Assembly: GCF_001644645.1 (NCBI RefSeq)
Contig: NZ_CP011390.1
Location: 2,538,001 to 2,602,000, forward strand
DNA length: 64,000 bases
From: Flavisolibacter tropicus
Lineage (GTDB): Bacteria > Bacteroidota > Bacteroidia > Chitinophagales > Chitinophagaceae
Direction of reading: 5' to 3'
Below the pieces are notes generated by a model, which saw only the letters and a list, made by a program, of their open reading frames with translations, searched no databases and had not been told where the DNA came from. This document shows, piece by piece, positions 47,091 to 55,506 of this stretch; positions within the stretch are counted from its first letter, which is position 1; the number at the start of each line of letters is the position of its first letter. Made by a program: the position numbers and the translations under genes.

Positions 47091-47113
47091 AAAGCCTACT
47101 TGTTGTAGGCTTT
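47091..47113. terminator. Bidirectional terminator between convergent genes
   Basis: AAAGCCTAC-TTGTT-GTAGGCTTT, nine exact base pairs. It serves the LytTR gene on the plus strand and the PAS kinase on the minus strand, where a TTTTTG run follows. Confidence 0.8.
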
Positions 47114-47146
47114 GACTTAAACAATTTACTTATTGGCAATAATGAA

Positions 47147-48709
47147 TTAGACCGCTGGCAATAAAATTTTAAACGTTGTTCCTTCACCTGGTTTACTTTC
47201 TGCCCACACATATCCATTATGGTTTTCTGCCACCTTTCTTACAATAGAGAGGCCAACACCGGTTCCTTTGTATTCAGCCATACCATGCAGGCGGGTAAAG
47301 ACATTGAATATGCGTTCAGCATCGGCTTGCTCAAAACCAATCCCATTATCACGCACTTCAATTAAATGATACGCTTTACTTTCTTCTTCTTCAGACAGGT
47401 GTAAGGCCGTATCGCTTCCTTTTATACGTGTAGATGAAAGCTTAATTACTGGCGTGCTATCTGACTTGCTGTATTTCAGCGAATTGCCAATGAGGTTTTC
47501 AAATAACTGTTGCAGCTGCAGCCTATTTCCTTTTATAACAGGCAAAGCATCAATTATTATTTTGGCATCCTTTTCTTCAATACTCAATTCCAGATCTTCC
47601 AATACCATTGGCAATGTTTTATTAAGATCTACCACCTCTTCATGACTTACGCCTCGTGAAATATGGGAATACATCAGCAGATCATCAATGAGGATGCCCA
47701 TTCTCTTAGCTCCCGTTTCCAGGCGATCAAAATAGCGCAGGTCTTCATCCTGTAGCTTTTCTGCAAGCCGCTCTCTTAACCGTTCCGTAAAAAAATGGAT
47801 CTTCCGGATAGGTTCTTTCAGGTCATGAGAAGCTGCATAAGTAAATTGCTCCAATTCTTCATTTTTCCGGCTCAGTTCAAGAGTTCGTTCCTTTACCTTA
47901 TGCTCCAGCTCTGCATTGGCCTTTGAAAGAAATTGCTCAGCTTTCCTTTTTTCAGTAACATCTAAAGTAAAGCAGCGGGTATGCACAAAATTCCCATCTT
48001 CCCAAAGAACATTTGAGTTGATAACTACATTCCGGATTGTACCATCCTTACAGCGCAGCAACGCTTCATATTGGTTTAGTGTTTCATTTCGGGAAAGACG
48101 TGTAAGAATATCATCAATGATTGGTCGGTCTGCATGAAATTCAGCAATATGATGACCAATATATTCTTCTTCCGTATAGCCTAACAATTGCAGCTCTGCT
48201 TTATTAGCCCAAACAATAATACCATTACTGTCTACCCAATGCAGGCCTACAGTAGCATTATCAAAATAATCCTGGAGCTCTTTGGCTTTTTTCTGTAGCT
48301 CAACCTCCATTTCTCTTTTCTCTGTTATGTCGCTTACTAAAACCATTAAGCCCCCAACTATTCCATCATTGTCAATGTCTGGTATGTATTTAAGCTGCAC
48401 ATAACGTATTCCTTTTTTATAAGGAACTTCTGCTTCAAAATCTAACGCATTGCCGGCTAGTGCTGACTGTATTTTATCTTTAAGGATTTCAATGGCAGCT
48501 GCTCCCATCACCTCGGCAAAGGGTTTCCCAATAATATCTTTCTGTGCTAATTCAAGCCAGCCCTCACAAGCCTTGTTGGCATATTGATAACACAGCTCAT
48601 TATCAATATAATAAGTAGGAATGGGTGATATATCTACAAGACGGTTTCTAATATCTTCCTGGGACTTAGATAACAGAATAGCTTCCGTTATTGGATTTCG
48701 CGTTTGCAT
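47147..48709 (-). CDS. PAS sensor histidine kinase (paralogue of 19921-22395)
   Basis: 520 residues, soluble. Two PAS modules: about residues 25-135 (ISPIPTYYIDNELCYQYANKACEGW) and 150-265 (ATVGLHWVDSNGIIVWANKAELQLLGYTEEE), then a coiled segment (KANAELEHKVKERTLELSRKNEEL) and a kinase core with EQFTYAASHDLKEPIRKIHFF, FENLIGNSLKYSKS, VRDNGIGFEQ and GTGVGLSIVRKVAENHNG. The last 80 residues are nearly identical to the larger multi-PAS kinase. No receiver partner adjoins it. A small open frame lies 53 bases upstream. Confidence 0.88.
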   Translation of the reverse strand: MQTRNPITEAILLSKSQEDIRNRLVDISPIPTYYIDNELCYQYANKACEGWLELAQKDIIGKPFAEVMGAAAIEILKDKIQSALAGNALDFEAEVPYKKGIRYVQLKYIPDIDNDGIVGGLMVLVSDITEKREMEVELQKKAKELQDYFDNATVGLHWVDSNGIIVWANKAELQLLGYTEEEYIGHHIAEFHADRPIIDDILTRLSRNETLNQYEALLRCKDGTIRNVVINSNVLWEDGNFVHTRCFTLDVTEKRKAEQFLSKANAELEHKVKERTLELSRKNEELEQFTYAASHDLKEPIRKIHFFTERLRERLAEKLQDEDLRYFDRLETGAKRMGILIDDLLMYSHISRGVSHEEVVDLNKTLPMVLEDLELSIEEKDAKIIIDALPVIKGNRLQLQQLFENLIGNSLKYSKSDSTPVIKLSSTRIKGSDTALHLSEEEESKAYHLIEVRDNGIGFEQADAERIFNVFTRLHGMAEYKGTGVGLSIVRKVAENHNGYVWAESKPGEGTTFKILLPAV

Positions 48710-48762
48710 GGTTAGAGTAATAAGAGATATAAGGGTTATAGATAAAATTACGTATGATACCT

Positions 48763-48912
48763 CTACCTTTTCAAAAGAATCTTTTGGCTGGCAATGTCTT
48801 GGAATAACAAAGGAACATTATTCTTGATCTGGGCGCTGCTACAAAAAAAGGCTTCAAAATGAGCAGCATGATACAGCTCTGCTATTGGGAAAGTAGTAGG
48901 TTCGTAAGTCAT
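48763..48912 (-). CDS. Small open frame upstream of the PAS kinase
   Basis: 49 codons, ATG at 48912, below usual length cutoffs. The peptide begins MTYEPTTFPIAELYHAAHFE and ends ASQKILLKR; composition looks protein-like, with no membrane span. On the minus strand TACCTTTG lies just ahead of the ATG and fits the Bacteroidota -7 consensus TAnnTTTG exactly, though I see no clear -33 element. It ends 53 bases before the kinase start, so it could be a leader peptide, a small partner or a remnant. Confidence 0.35.
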   Translation of the reverse strand: MTYEPTTFPIAELYHAAHFEAFFCSSAQIKNNVPLLFQDIASQKILLKR

Positions 48913-49247
48913 ACAGGGTTAGCAAAGGTAGACTTATAAACGTCTCTATAAGGCAGTATAGTGGGGTTTTGTGGTTTCTTTGACTTAATAAAGCAGGCTA
49001 TTGCTGAACATTAATACTATTCCACTCTCTTTGCTTTTTTCAAGTTTTCTTACCCACAAGGCATGTGGGAAAAAGCCTCTGCCATTGCAGCACAGAGTCC
49101 ACAACCTCAGCAACATAGGCAGAAACAAGGCTTAGGCGGAAAGGTAAAAAAGAACTGTTAATCTTGACACCTAGAACCGTTGGTTAGACCACCAACGGCA
49201 ACGGCAGGTTATAGGTATATAGCACACCTTCCCTATTTTGATCCTAA
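48913..49247. other. Gap holding repeat copy C
   Basis: 335 bases. Apart from copy C (49174-49204) I see only a short coherent plus-strand frame near 49060-49160 (starting MWEKASAIAAQSP) without further support. Confidence 0.3.
49174..49204. repeat. Dispersed palindromic repeat, copy C
   Basis: GAA, CCGTTGG, an 8-base centre (TTAGACCA), CCAACGG, then CAACG. Exact 7-base arms. It lies 44 bases 3' of the cold-shock-domain gene. Confidence 0.7.
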
Positions 49248-49706
49248 TTATTTTTTAGGCAGTTTCTTTACATTAACTGCATTCCATCCTCTATCGCCTT
49301 TTTCCACTTCATAAGTCACTTTATCATTTTCATTTAGCGGCTCCAACATTTGACTCATGTGTACAAAAATGCGTTCACCGGTTTGCGCATCATTTATAAA
49401 TCCAAAGCCTTTCCCTGTATTAAAGAAGCTCAGCACTCCTTGTCTAAGAAGATCTTCTTCCTGGGGCTCATATTTAGGAACACCAATTTGGATGTCTTCC
49501 AGGTTGTACACTTTTCTCATTTTGGGATCTGGTGGCGTAGAAGTAATGTTTCCATTTTCATCTATATAAGCCATCATATCATCCAATGATTTGGTTTTAC
49601 CGGCATTTGCCTTACGCTCTTCCATTTTCTCTTTCTTTTCCTGGCGTTGTTTCAGGCGTTTCTTTTCTTTCTCTTTTTTATTGAAGGTTTCTTTTGATTT
49701 AGCCAT
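49248..49706 (-). CDS. Cold-shock-domain RNA-binding protein with a lysine-rich N-terminal extension
   Basis: 152 residues. The first 45 residues are almost all Lys, Arg and Glu (KEKKRLKQRQEKKEKMEERK), a probable RNA-binding or coiled arm; a linker follows; the last 68 residues are one cold-shock domain with RNP1 GKGFGFIND and RNP2 ERIFVHMSQ. This domain order is common in Bacteroidota. Probably an RNA chaperone. Upstream, a decayed RRM gene suggests the locus once held two RNA-binding proteins. Confidence 0.88.
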   Translation of the reverse strand: MAKSKETFNKKEKEKKRLKQRQEKKEKMEERKANAGKTKSLDDMMAYIDENGNITSTPPDPKMRKVYNLEDIQIGVPKYEPQEEDLLRQGVLSFFNTGKGFGFINDAQTGERIFVHMSQMLEPLNENDKVTYEVEKGDRGWNAVNVKKLPKK

Positions 49707-49799
49707 ATATAAGATTTAGGTTAAGAATGACATATTTTACTATAGAAAAAACATGCCGTAGTTTAAAAATATGTTTTAATTGCTGAACTATGAGGCGTT

Positions 49800-49826
49800 A
49801 AAAAGCCCTGCATTACAGGGTTTTTC
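49800..49826. terminator. Bidirectional terminator-like hairpin
   Basis: AAAAAGCCCTG-CATTA-CAGGGTTTTTC: five G/C-rich base pairs extended by A-T pairs, U-tracts on both strands. It lies between the cold-shock gene start and the RRM remnant, and would end transcription coming from the RRM remnant. Confidence 0.65.
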
Positions 49827-49832
49827 AATAAT

Positions 49833-50054
49833 CTACCATCTGCTTTTCCTGTAACCTCCGCCCTTAAAATTGCGGAAGGGAATATTACCGGCAGGTTGAT
49901 CTCCTATTGGTGTTGCTACCATCGGTTTAATGGAGCGTTCCACAAAGGTACCATTTTTCCCGCTCTTCAATGGCTTTTATGCAGCAGAGCCGTTTACCAT
50001 TTCTACAAAACCCAAGCCCACCCTCACTTTCAGGCGAGCTTCAGGCTCTAGCTT
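49833..50054 (-). pseudogene. Decayed RRM RNA-binding protein gene (C-terminal part)
   Basis: On the minus strand the frame reads LKVRVGLGFVEMVNGSAA, then an in-frame TAA (49977-49979), then a further 47 codons ending GNIPFRNFKGGGYRKSRW and a TAG at 49833. GLGFVEM is an RNP1 motif and the Arg/Gly-rich tail ending SRW is the same as in the intact RRM protein at 61151-61459. The N-terminal half is missing. It is followed by its own terminator hairpin, consistent with a once-active gene. Confidence 0.55.
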
Positions 50055-50071
50055 TGGCCAGGTCCATACAC

Positions 50072-50103
50072 AAAAACGCCGGAATACGAGTATTCCGGCG
50101 TTT
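50072..50103 (-). terminator. Rho-independent terminator of the metalloprotease gene
   Basis: A perfect stem of 13 or more base pairs (AAACGCCGGAATA with its complement, tetraloop CGAG) ends in TTTTTG on the minus strand, 26 bases after the stop. Confidence 0.85.
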
Positions 50104-50129
50104 GAGATTGTTTTAACCTTAAACAAATA

Positions 50130-52712
50130 TTATTTAGGATTCAAGGTTTGATCAATACGTTGAGCAATATCCATCAGGTGGTATTTGCTCACTTTGTCGT
50201 TTGTTCTATTAATTGCAGAACGCACTTCGGCTAACAATTCTGTTAAGTGCCCTCTTGCAATAGATGGAACATCTGTATTTTTTGTATTGATAACCGGTAC
50301 AGGTGAAGCACTCGGTGTAGCTGCCGCGTCTGTTGGCAATAAAGCAATCACTCTTTCTACATAAGCCTTTTGCAGATTTCTGCGGTACATATCGGTGGCA
50401 CTGCCTGTACGTAATTCGCTGAAAATACCAGCTTTCAGATCAGCAATCAACTCCAATGCGCTGTAGTTAGTACTACCAAAGCGCTCTGATGCTTCAATCA
50501 TTCTGGCTAGTCTTGACGCAGATAAAACACTGCTTAATACGTTTGTCTGAAGCGTATTAACATTGTTATTTACAGGTTCTGCAATCTTATTCAGAATGTT
50601 TTTATCCAGCAACCAGCTAGGGGTAGTAAATACTTGCCCTTGCAACCAGTTTACTGCTTCTCTTTGTTTTGCTTTTGGTGTTGGCGCATACACATCACCG
50701 GCTTGCTCAATGCTCTTGTACGTTTGCTCTACACCGCCAATATTTCTGGCAACGTGGTTGGCATAACGGTTAAACTGGCTTAGCACGGCACCATACATTT
50801 CACTTAGGTTCTCAAATCGATCACCTTCTTCTTTAGTCCACTCAGGTAGATTCTTTACAACGTACTTTAAGTTTTTAACACCATAGTCGCTTGCTTTCAT
50901 GGCGTTATCACTTAAGTCTTCTGTTTGTGCACGAGGGTCATTACCGCGGCCTTCACCACCAAACCATAGTTTTGGATTCTTGCTCAAGCGGTCAATGATC
51001 AACTTATTGCTTTCTTTTCTGTCTTCTTCTTCGCTTTTATCTGTCCAGCGGTAACCCCATTCAATAGCCCACATATCATACTCACCGATTCTTGGATACA
51101 GACCTTTGCGGCTAATATTATCACCAGGTTGTGCTACATAGTTAAAACGGGCGTAGTCCATAATAGAAACGGTATGACCATTCTTTTCAACCCATTCTTT
51201 GTCGCGTAACTTTTCAACAGGAGTAAAGCTGCTGCTACCCATGTTATGGCGTAAGCCCAGCGTATGTCCTACCTCGTGAGAAGAAACAAAACGAACCAGG
51301 TCTCCCATTAACTGGTCATCGAATACCATTTTACGAGCACCTGGGTCCACAGCTGCAGCCTGGATAAAGTACCAGTTTTGCAGAAGCTTCATTACGTTAT
51401 GATACCATCCGATATGGCTTTCGAAGATCTCACCACTTCTTGGATCGTGAACGTTTGGACCATAAGCATTAGAAATATCACTAGCCAAATAACGGATAGC
51501 AGAATAGTTAGCAGCCTCCAAGCTCATGGTGCTGTCTTTAGGCCATTCCTTACCAATGATGGCATTTTTAAAACCAGCTTTTTCAAAAGCTACCTGCCAG
51601 TCGTTGATACCAGCAATCAAATAAGGCTTCCATTTGTCCGGAGTAGCCGGATCAATGTAATAAATGATTGGCTTTTTAGGTTCTACTAATTCACCACGTT
51701 TGTATTTTTCAACATCTTCTGGTTTAGGTTCCAGTCTCCAACGAGCGATGAAAGTTTCAGTGCTCGCTCTTTGAGCTGTATCCGCAAACTCAGAGATCTG
51801 GTCGGCAAAGAACCCTACACGAGGATCAAAAGCACGACGCTTCATAGGTACATCTGGAAGACGTATAAAAGAGGTATTTGTTTCAATGGTCACCACACCC
51901 GCAGTTCTTGCCGCCGGTAAGCTGGCAGGTCCGGCGGCAGGTTGTCCAAAGCCACCAGAAGAGGGAACTGACGTGAAGGTTTTTGAAGTGCGGATCTCAG
52001 TATTATCGTTAAAAGAGCGAATGGTTTCGATATAAGAGCGGTCCGAAGCAATACTAGCCAAACCAAACTGGCGCTTTGTATTGGCAGAAAGTGACACCAC
52101 CTGGTTATCGCCTTTAAAGAAATCCGTAACATCGATAACTACGCCTGTAGTATCTCTATTAAAGGCCTTAATATCAAAAGCCGCAACGATAGGATCTACG
52201 TTAGAATTACGCACGGCCTGGTAGATAGGTTTTGTGCTATCTGGAGAAGCCACTACGTTTAATACAGTACGTAAGAACACTTTGTTTTCTGGCCCCTTTT
52301 CAAAACGTAAAACGTTTTCATTGGCCTGTTCACCACCATAAACGCCAGCGCCTGGTGTCATACGCACGTAACGGGTAACCGTTAAGAAGTCCTTATTCAT
52401 TAAGGCGTTGGGAATTTCAAAATAGTATTTGTCATCTTGAAAATGCACAACAATCAGTCCTTTCTCTGTACGCAACTTAGAGCGGTCGAAAAAAGAAGCA
52501 AATGATTTTGGACCTGATTTTGGAGCGACAGCCCCTGGTGTTCCTGTTCCGGGAGTTCCATTTGTACCTCCTGTTCCATTGGTGCCAGCCGGAGGCATGG
52601 GTCTGACGGCAGTTGTACTTGGTGTAGTAGTTTGCTTATTGTTTAGAGTGGCGCAGCCAGTAACCACCATAGCAGCTGCAGCCCCCATAATAAGCGAGAT
52701 CCTTTTTCCCAT
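50130..52712 (-). CDS. Zinc metalloprotease of the DUF4953/DUF5117 type (metzincin)
   Basis: 860 residues, exported lipoprotein (ISLIMGAAAAMVVTGC). A Gly/Thr/Pro-rich linker is followed by the DUF5118/DUF5117-type domains (FFDRSKLRTEKGLIVVHF, RYVRMTPGAGVYGGEQ) and the catalytic domain with HEVGHTLGLRHN near residue 478, the HExxHxxGxxH zinc site, and a Met-turn in SIMDYARFNYV. All zinc ligands are present. These proteins are widespread in Bacteroidota; substrates are largely undefined. Monocistronic, with its own terminator. Confidence 0.9.
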   Translation of the reverse strand: MGKRISLIMGAAAAMVVTGCATLNNKQTTTPSTTAVRPMPPAGTNGTGGTNGTPGTGTPGAVAPKSGPKSFASFFDRSKLRTEKGLIVVHFQDDKYYFEIPNALMNKDFLTVTRYVRMTPGAGVYGGEQANENVLRFEKGPENKVFLRTVLNVVASPDSTKPIYQAVRNSNVDPIVAAFDIKAFNRDTTGVVIDVTDFFKGDNQVVSLSANTKRQFGLASIASDRSYIETIRSFNDNTEIRTSKTFTSVPSSGGFGQPAAGPASLPAARTAGVVTIETNTSFIRLPDVPMKRRAFDPRVGFFADQISEFADTAQRASTETFIARWRLEPKPEDVEKYKRGELVEPKKPIIYYIDPATPDKWKPYLIAGINDWQVAFEKAGFKNAIIGKEWPKDSTMSLEAANYSAIRYLASDISNAYGPNVHDPRSGEIFESHIGWYHNVMKLLQNWYFIQAAAVDPGARKMVFDDQLMGDLVRFVSSHEVGHTLGLRHNMGSSSFTPVEKLRDKEWVEKNGHTVSIMDYARFNYVAQPGDNISRKGLYPRIGEYDMWAIEWGYRWTDKSEEEDRKESNKLIIDRLSKNPKLWFGGEGRGNDPRAQTEDLSDNAMKASDYGVKNLKYVVKNLPEWTKEEGDRFENLSEMYGAVLSQFNRYANHVARNIGGVEQTYKSIEQAGDVYAPTPKAKQREAVNWLQGQVFTTPSWLLDKNILNKIAEPVNNNVNTLQTNVLSSVLSASRLARMIEASERFGSTNYSALELIADLKAGIFSELRTGSATDMYRRNLQKAYVERVIALLPTDAAATPSASPVPVINTKNTDVPSIARGHLTELLAEVRSAINRTNDKVSKYHLMDIAQRIDQTLNPK

Positions 52713-53026
52713 CGATTCTCATTGAATTTTAAGTGTGATAAAACGTTGACGTTATCTAAAAGGGTAACAAGTTATTCATTTTAAGTATATGAAAGTCAAC
52801 ACTAATTGTATACACTTAATTAACCAACTGTTTCAAACAGTTGATAATCTTCCAAATCCCTACTTTGACAAGATGGTGTTAGAAGCGAAACAAGGAAGAA
52901 GGGCTCTGATCCTAACAGGATCTCGAGAGCGAAGGTTTAGACCTAATCCTTTGAGAAAAGTATCATTGACCAGACTGTCAACGGCAACGATAGGCCGATC
53001 TATTTTAAAGATGCTGATGTGTCCGT
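52713..53026. other. Gap with a palindrome and repeat copy E
   Basis: 314 bases. CAACTGTTT-C-AAACAGTTG (52825-52843) is a perfect 19-base palindrome, 113 bases upstream of the metalloprotease. An open frame of 84 codons on the plus strand runs through both this and repeat E and is not convincing. Confidence 0.4.
52966..52990. repeat. Dispersed palindromic repeat, copy E (partly decayed)
   Basis: Right side GTCAACGGCAACG is intact; the left arm is reduced to TTGAC, giving a 5-base stem. It lies 36 bases 3' of the lipoprotein gene at 53027. Confidence 0.45.
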
Positions 53027-53467
53027 TTAGTTTTTCGTTTTAAGATTCAATTCAAAAATGCCTCCTACAGCCTCACCAATGATGTGGACATAATACTTAC
53101 CATCAGGCAGTGAAGTCAAATCAATAATAGGATATCCATCTTCTTCAATATAATTATCGATGATTGGCTTTATTGGCTCATCGCGAACAACTTCCATTTG
53201 TTTTGGGTAAGAGGAATCAAAAAGCTGCATTTGCATATTTCTTGTACTTATCAGAAAACGAACAGTTGTTTTAGCCTCTTTGCTTTGTCTTTTTACTTCA
53301 ATGGGTAGACAGTTTCCCTGTCCCGTTTCGCAAGCAGCCAACTGTTCCAATTGCACTTCAGAGGCAGGCTTTGCACCAGTTTTAAGTTGTGCACCCGGCG
53401 CAGATGGAGTGGGTTTACAAGAAGTAAAGAATAGGATTAATCCAAGGATATATACAGAAGCTTTCAT
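53027..53467 (-). CDS. Hypothetical lipoprotein
   Basis: 146 residues from the ATG at 53467, with a lipoprotein signal (MKASVYILGLILFFTSC). After a polar linker with two cysteines (LAACETGQGNCLP) comes a beta-rich domain (TTVRFLISTRNMQMQLFD, GYPIIDLTSLPDGKYYVHIIGE) of the kind seen in secretion-related sandwich domains. No family recognised. Confidence 0.7.
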   Translation of the reverse strand: MKASVYILGLILFFTSCKPTPSAPGAQLKTGAKPASEVQLEQLAACETGQGNCLPIEVKRQSKEAKTTVRFLISTRNMQMQLFDSSYPKQMEVVRDEPIKPIIDNYIEEDGYPIIDLTSLPDGKYYVHIIGEAVGGIFELNLKTKN

Positions 53468-53661
53468 AAAGTAACACACAATGGGACAGATTTTGCTGCC
53501 ACAAGTGGCATTCTATGTTCTGTTGTTTAGTTAAAGATAAGAGTTGAAGCTATATATAATCAGGGCACTTTCCGATACGGCCATTAAGGAACTGCATTTC
53601 CCGCATAGTTATTATTGAATAGTAACCAACAAAGACTCTATTCAATGTCTTCGGTTATTTA

Positions 53662-55482
53662 TCATGAAAGAACAGCTGCCTTTAAAACTACTGTAGCAAA
53701 ATTCAAATCGGATTCTAAAGCATCTAATTCTTCTTTCATTTTCTTTTTAAACTCAACGGGCTCCTCTACCATCTTTGTCAGAAGAGTTCTGTAATATTCC
53801 ATTCCTTTAAACAGATTGCCCTTAAAAGAAGAAAAATATTTTGCCTGCTTTTCATTCATTGAGATTACATTTTTATCGATCTCCTTTCTCAGGTAATCAA
53901 CATACATTTTAAATTCATTGATAAACATGTGTGGCCGATACAATGAATTTAAAATAGTAGTACGTCCGTAAATGTGCCCAACCATTTCTTCTAAAGAGAA
54001 CACTTTGGAAAAATAGGCCAGGTTGGGGCCTGGACATATAGTAACAGCTACCAGCTTATGAGGGTCGGGAATATTGTTCGTTAAGAGTGCAGATGAAGCA
54101 AGGCCTTCGCACAAACAGTCTTTTTCCGTGATCTCATTGCTTCGCTCCGCCCTCTGCTCCTCAGACAAATCAGGATCGGCCAGTACAGCTTTTAATTTTT
54201 TATGTTGGTATTCCCTTGATGCCGTGCAAATAGGTTGTTCGGTAAACTCAGTATTAAAAGCAAGGAGTTTCTTGTAACAAGGGCTTCCCGGCCTGTTTTT
54301 TTGGATCCGTTCTTTCCGTTGTTCTTCAGAAGAACTTTTTCTGAAGTTGTTAAAGGGAACCCCAAGTGGTGAGGCATGGCTCAAAAAATAATCAGCCTGT
54401 TTTGCATGGGCAAGCTGTTGCAAGGTTGCCTCATCCACGTTTGTAGCTTCAGGCACCAGTAAAAATGGGCTACCCCACCCGGTGCTGTCTATATTGTAAT
54501 ATTCTCTTAGAAATTTATCCTCGCGGCTAGTTCCAATTCCCCCTTGTACTGTGATCTGAATTTCGGAGTTTTCTGAAAGCCTTAGACGGTTTTTCTGGCT
54601 TAAAGCCTGATTGCATATTTGAGTTAGCTCTCTTGCCAACTCTTGTTTTTTAATTTTGAATTCTTCCAGTATTGGTCCAAGTAGGTAACCCTCTGTAGGA
54701 AACGCATGGCCGCCACAATTTAAACCGGACTCGATACGAAATTCGGAAACCCATAATCCCTTTTTCGCTAAAAATTTTCCCTGGATAATGGCCGAACGAT
54801 AGTCACTTACTTTAAGAATTATTTTCTTTCTGATGATCCCGTTCGCATCGGGAAAAAAATCTGGAAAGTTTTCAAGGAACGCGAACAAGCGGGGATTTAA
54901 ACCAGCAGAAAAAACAACAGATGAATTAAGTGTACTGTTAGCAAACCCACGAAGTGCAGATGTAGCATCGGAATACTCTACAGGAAGAAGCTGGCCATCT
55001 TTTGCATAATTCAGGTTATCCACCTTGGTCATAATGTTTACATTAATGGCGCCTGTAACAATCTTTCCTCTTAGTTGTATTTGAGCAACATCTTTCTCCG
55101 CCCCCTGCATCTTGGTCATTTCAACATAGAGGCCCTTTAGAGGAGAATCTTCCGGAAGCAGTTTAAAGTATTTTACGATATCGTTTCCTTCCTCAAAAGG
55201 TTCATTTTTCATGTCTTCTACTTGCTTATCTACAATTCGCTGCATTAAATCGAGATAGGCTGTTACTCGCTTTGCCCTATGATCTACGTCCTCAATCGGA
55301 ATAGGAGTGTATTCCTCACCAGACTGCTTACAATAAAACTCCCGCATCTGTTCAATCAAATCGACCTGTATAATTGATACTACAGATGATATTCCGAAAC
55401 GGGCAACTTTTATAGGAGAATCAATGGTAAAGCCCAACCCCATAACAGGAATATGAAATGTATGCCCGGATGCGTTTTTCAT
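53662..55482 (-). CDS. Large conserved-looking protein, possibly a TIM-barrel flavoprotein with extra cysteines
   Basis: About 606 residues, soluble. The N-terminus (HIPVMGLGFTIDSPIKVARFGISSVVSI) and later ESGLNCGGHAFPTEGYLLG and ITVQGGIGTSREDKFLREYY recall nitronate monooxygenase/glutamate-synthase-type FMN barrels, which bind phosphate with GGIGT-like turns. A cysteine-rich part follows (GSPCYKK, EQPICTAS, KDCLCEGLAS, VTICPGPN) that could hold an iron-sulfur cluster. I do not know a named family. The frame is open to 55506; I prefer the ATG at 55482. It stands alone. Confidence 0.6.
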   Translation of the reverse strand: MKNASGHTFHIPVMGLGFTIDSPIKVARFGISSVVSIIQVDLIEQMREFYCKQSGEEYTPIPIEDVDHRAKRVTAYLDLMQRIVDKQVEDMKNEPFEEGNDIVKYFKLLPEDSPLKGLYVEMTKMQGAEKDVAQIQLRGKIVTGAINVNIMTKVDNLNYAKDGQLLPVEYSDATSALRGFANSTLNSSVVFSAGLNPRLFAFLENFPDFFPDANGIIRKKIILKVSDYRSAIIQGKFLAKKGLWVSEFRIESGLNCGGHAFPTEGYLLGPILEEFKIKKQELARELTQICNQALSQKNRLRLSENSEIQITVQGGIGTSREDKFLREYYNIDSTGWGSPFLLVPEATNVDEATLQQLAHAKQADYFLSHASPLGVPFNNFRKSSSEEQRKERIQKNRPGSPCYKKLLAFNTEFTEQPICTASREYQHKKLKAVLADPDLSEEQRAERSNEITEKDCLCEGLASSALLTNNIPDPHKLVAVTICPGPNLAYFSKVFSLEEMVGHIYGRTTILNSLYRPHMFINEFKMYVDYLRKEIDKNVISMNEKQAKYFSSFKGNLFKGMEYYRTLLTKMVEEPVEFKKKMKEELDALESDLNFATVVLKAAVLS

Positions 55483-55506
55483 AGATAATAGCATATAGAA
55501 GGTCAA

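Noticed and set aside
49930..50151. 73-codon plus-strand frame
   Set aside because: It is the antisense of the RRM remnant and runs through a terminator hairpin.
52789..53043. 84-codon plus-strand frame
   Set aside because: It runs through a perfect palindrome and a repeat copy, and ends over the 3' end of the lipoprotein gene.
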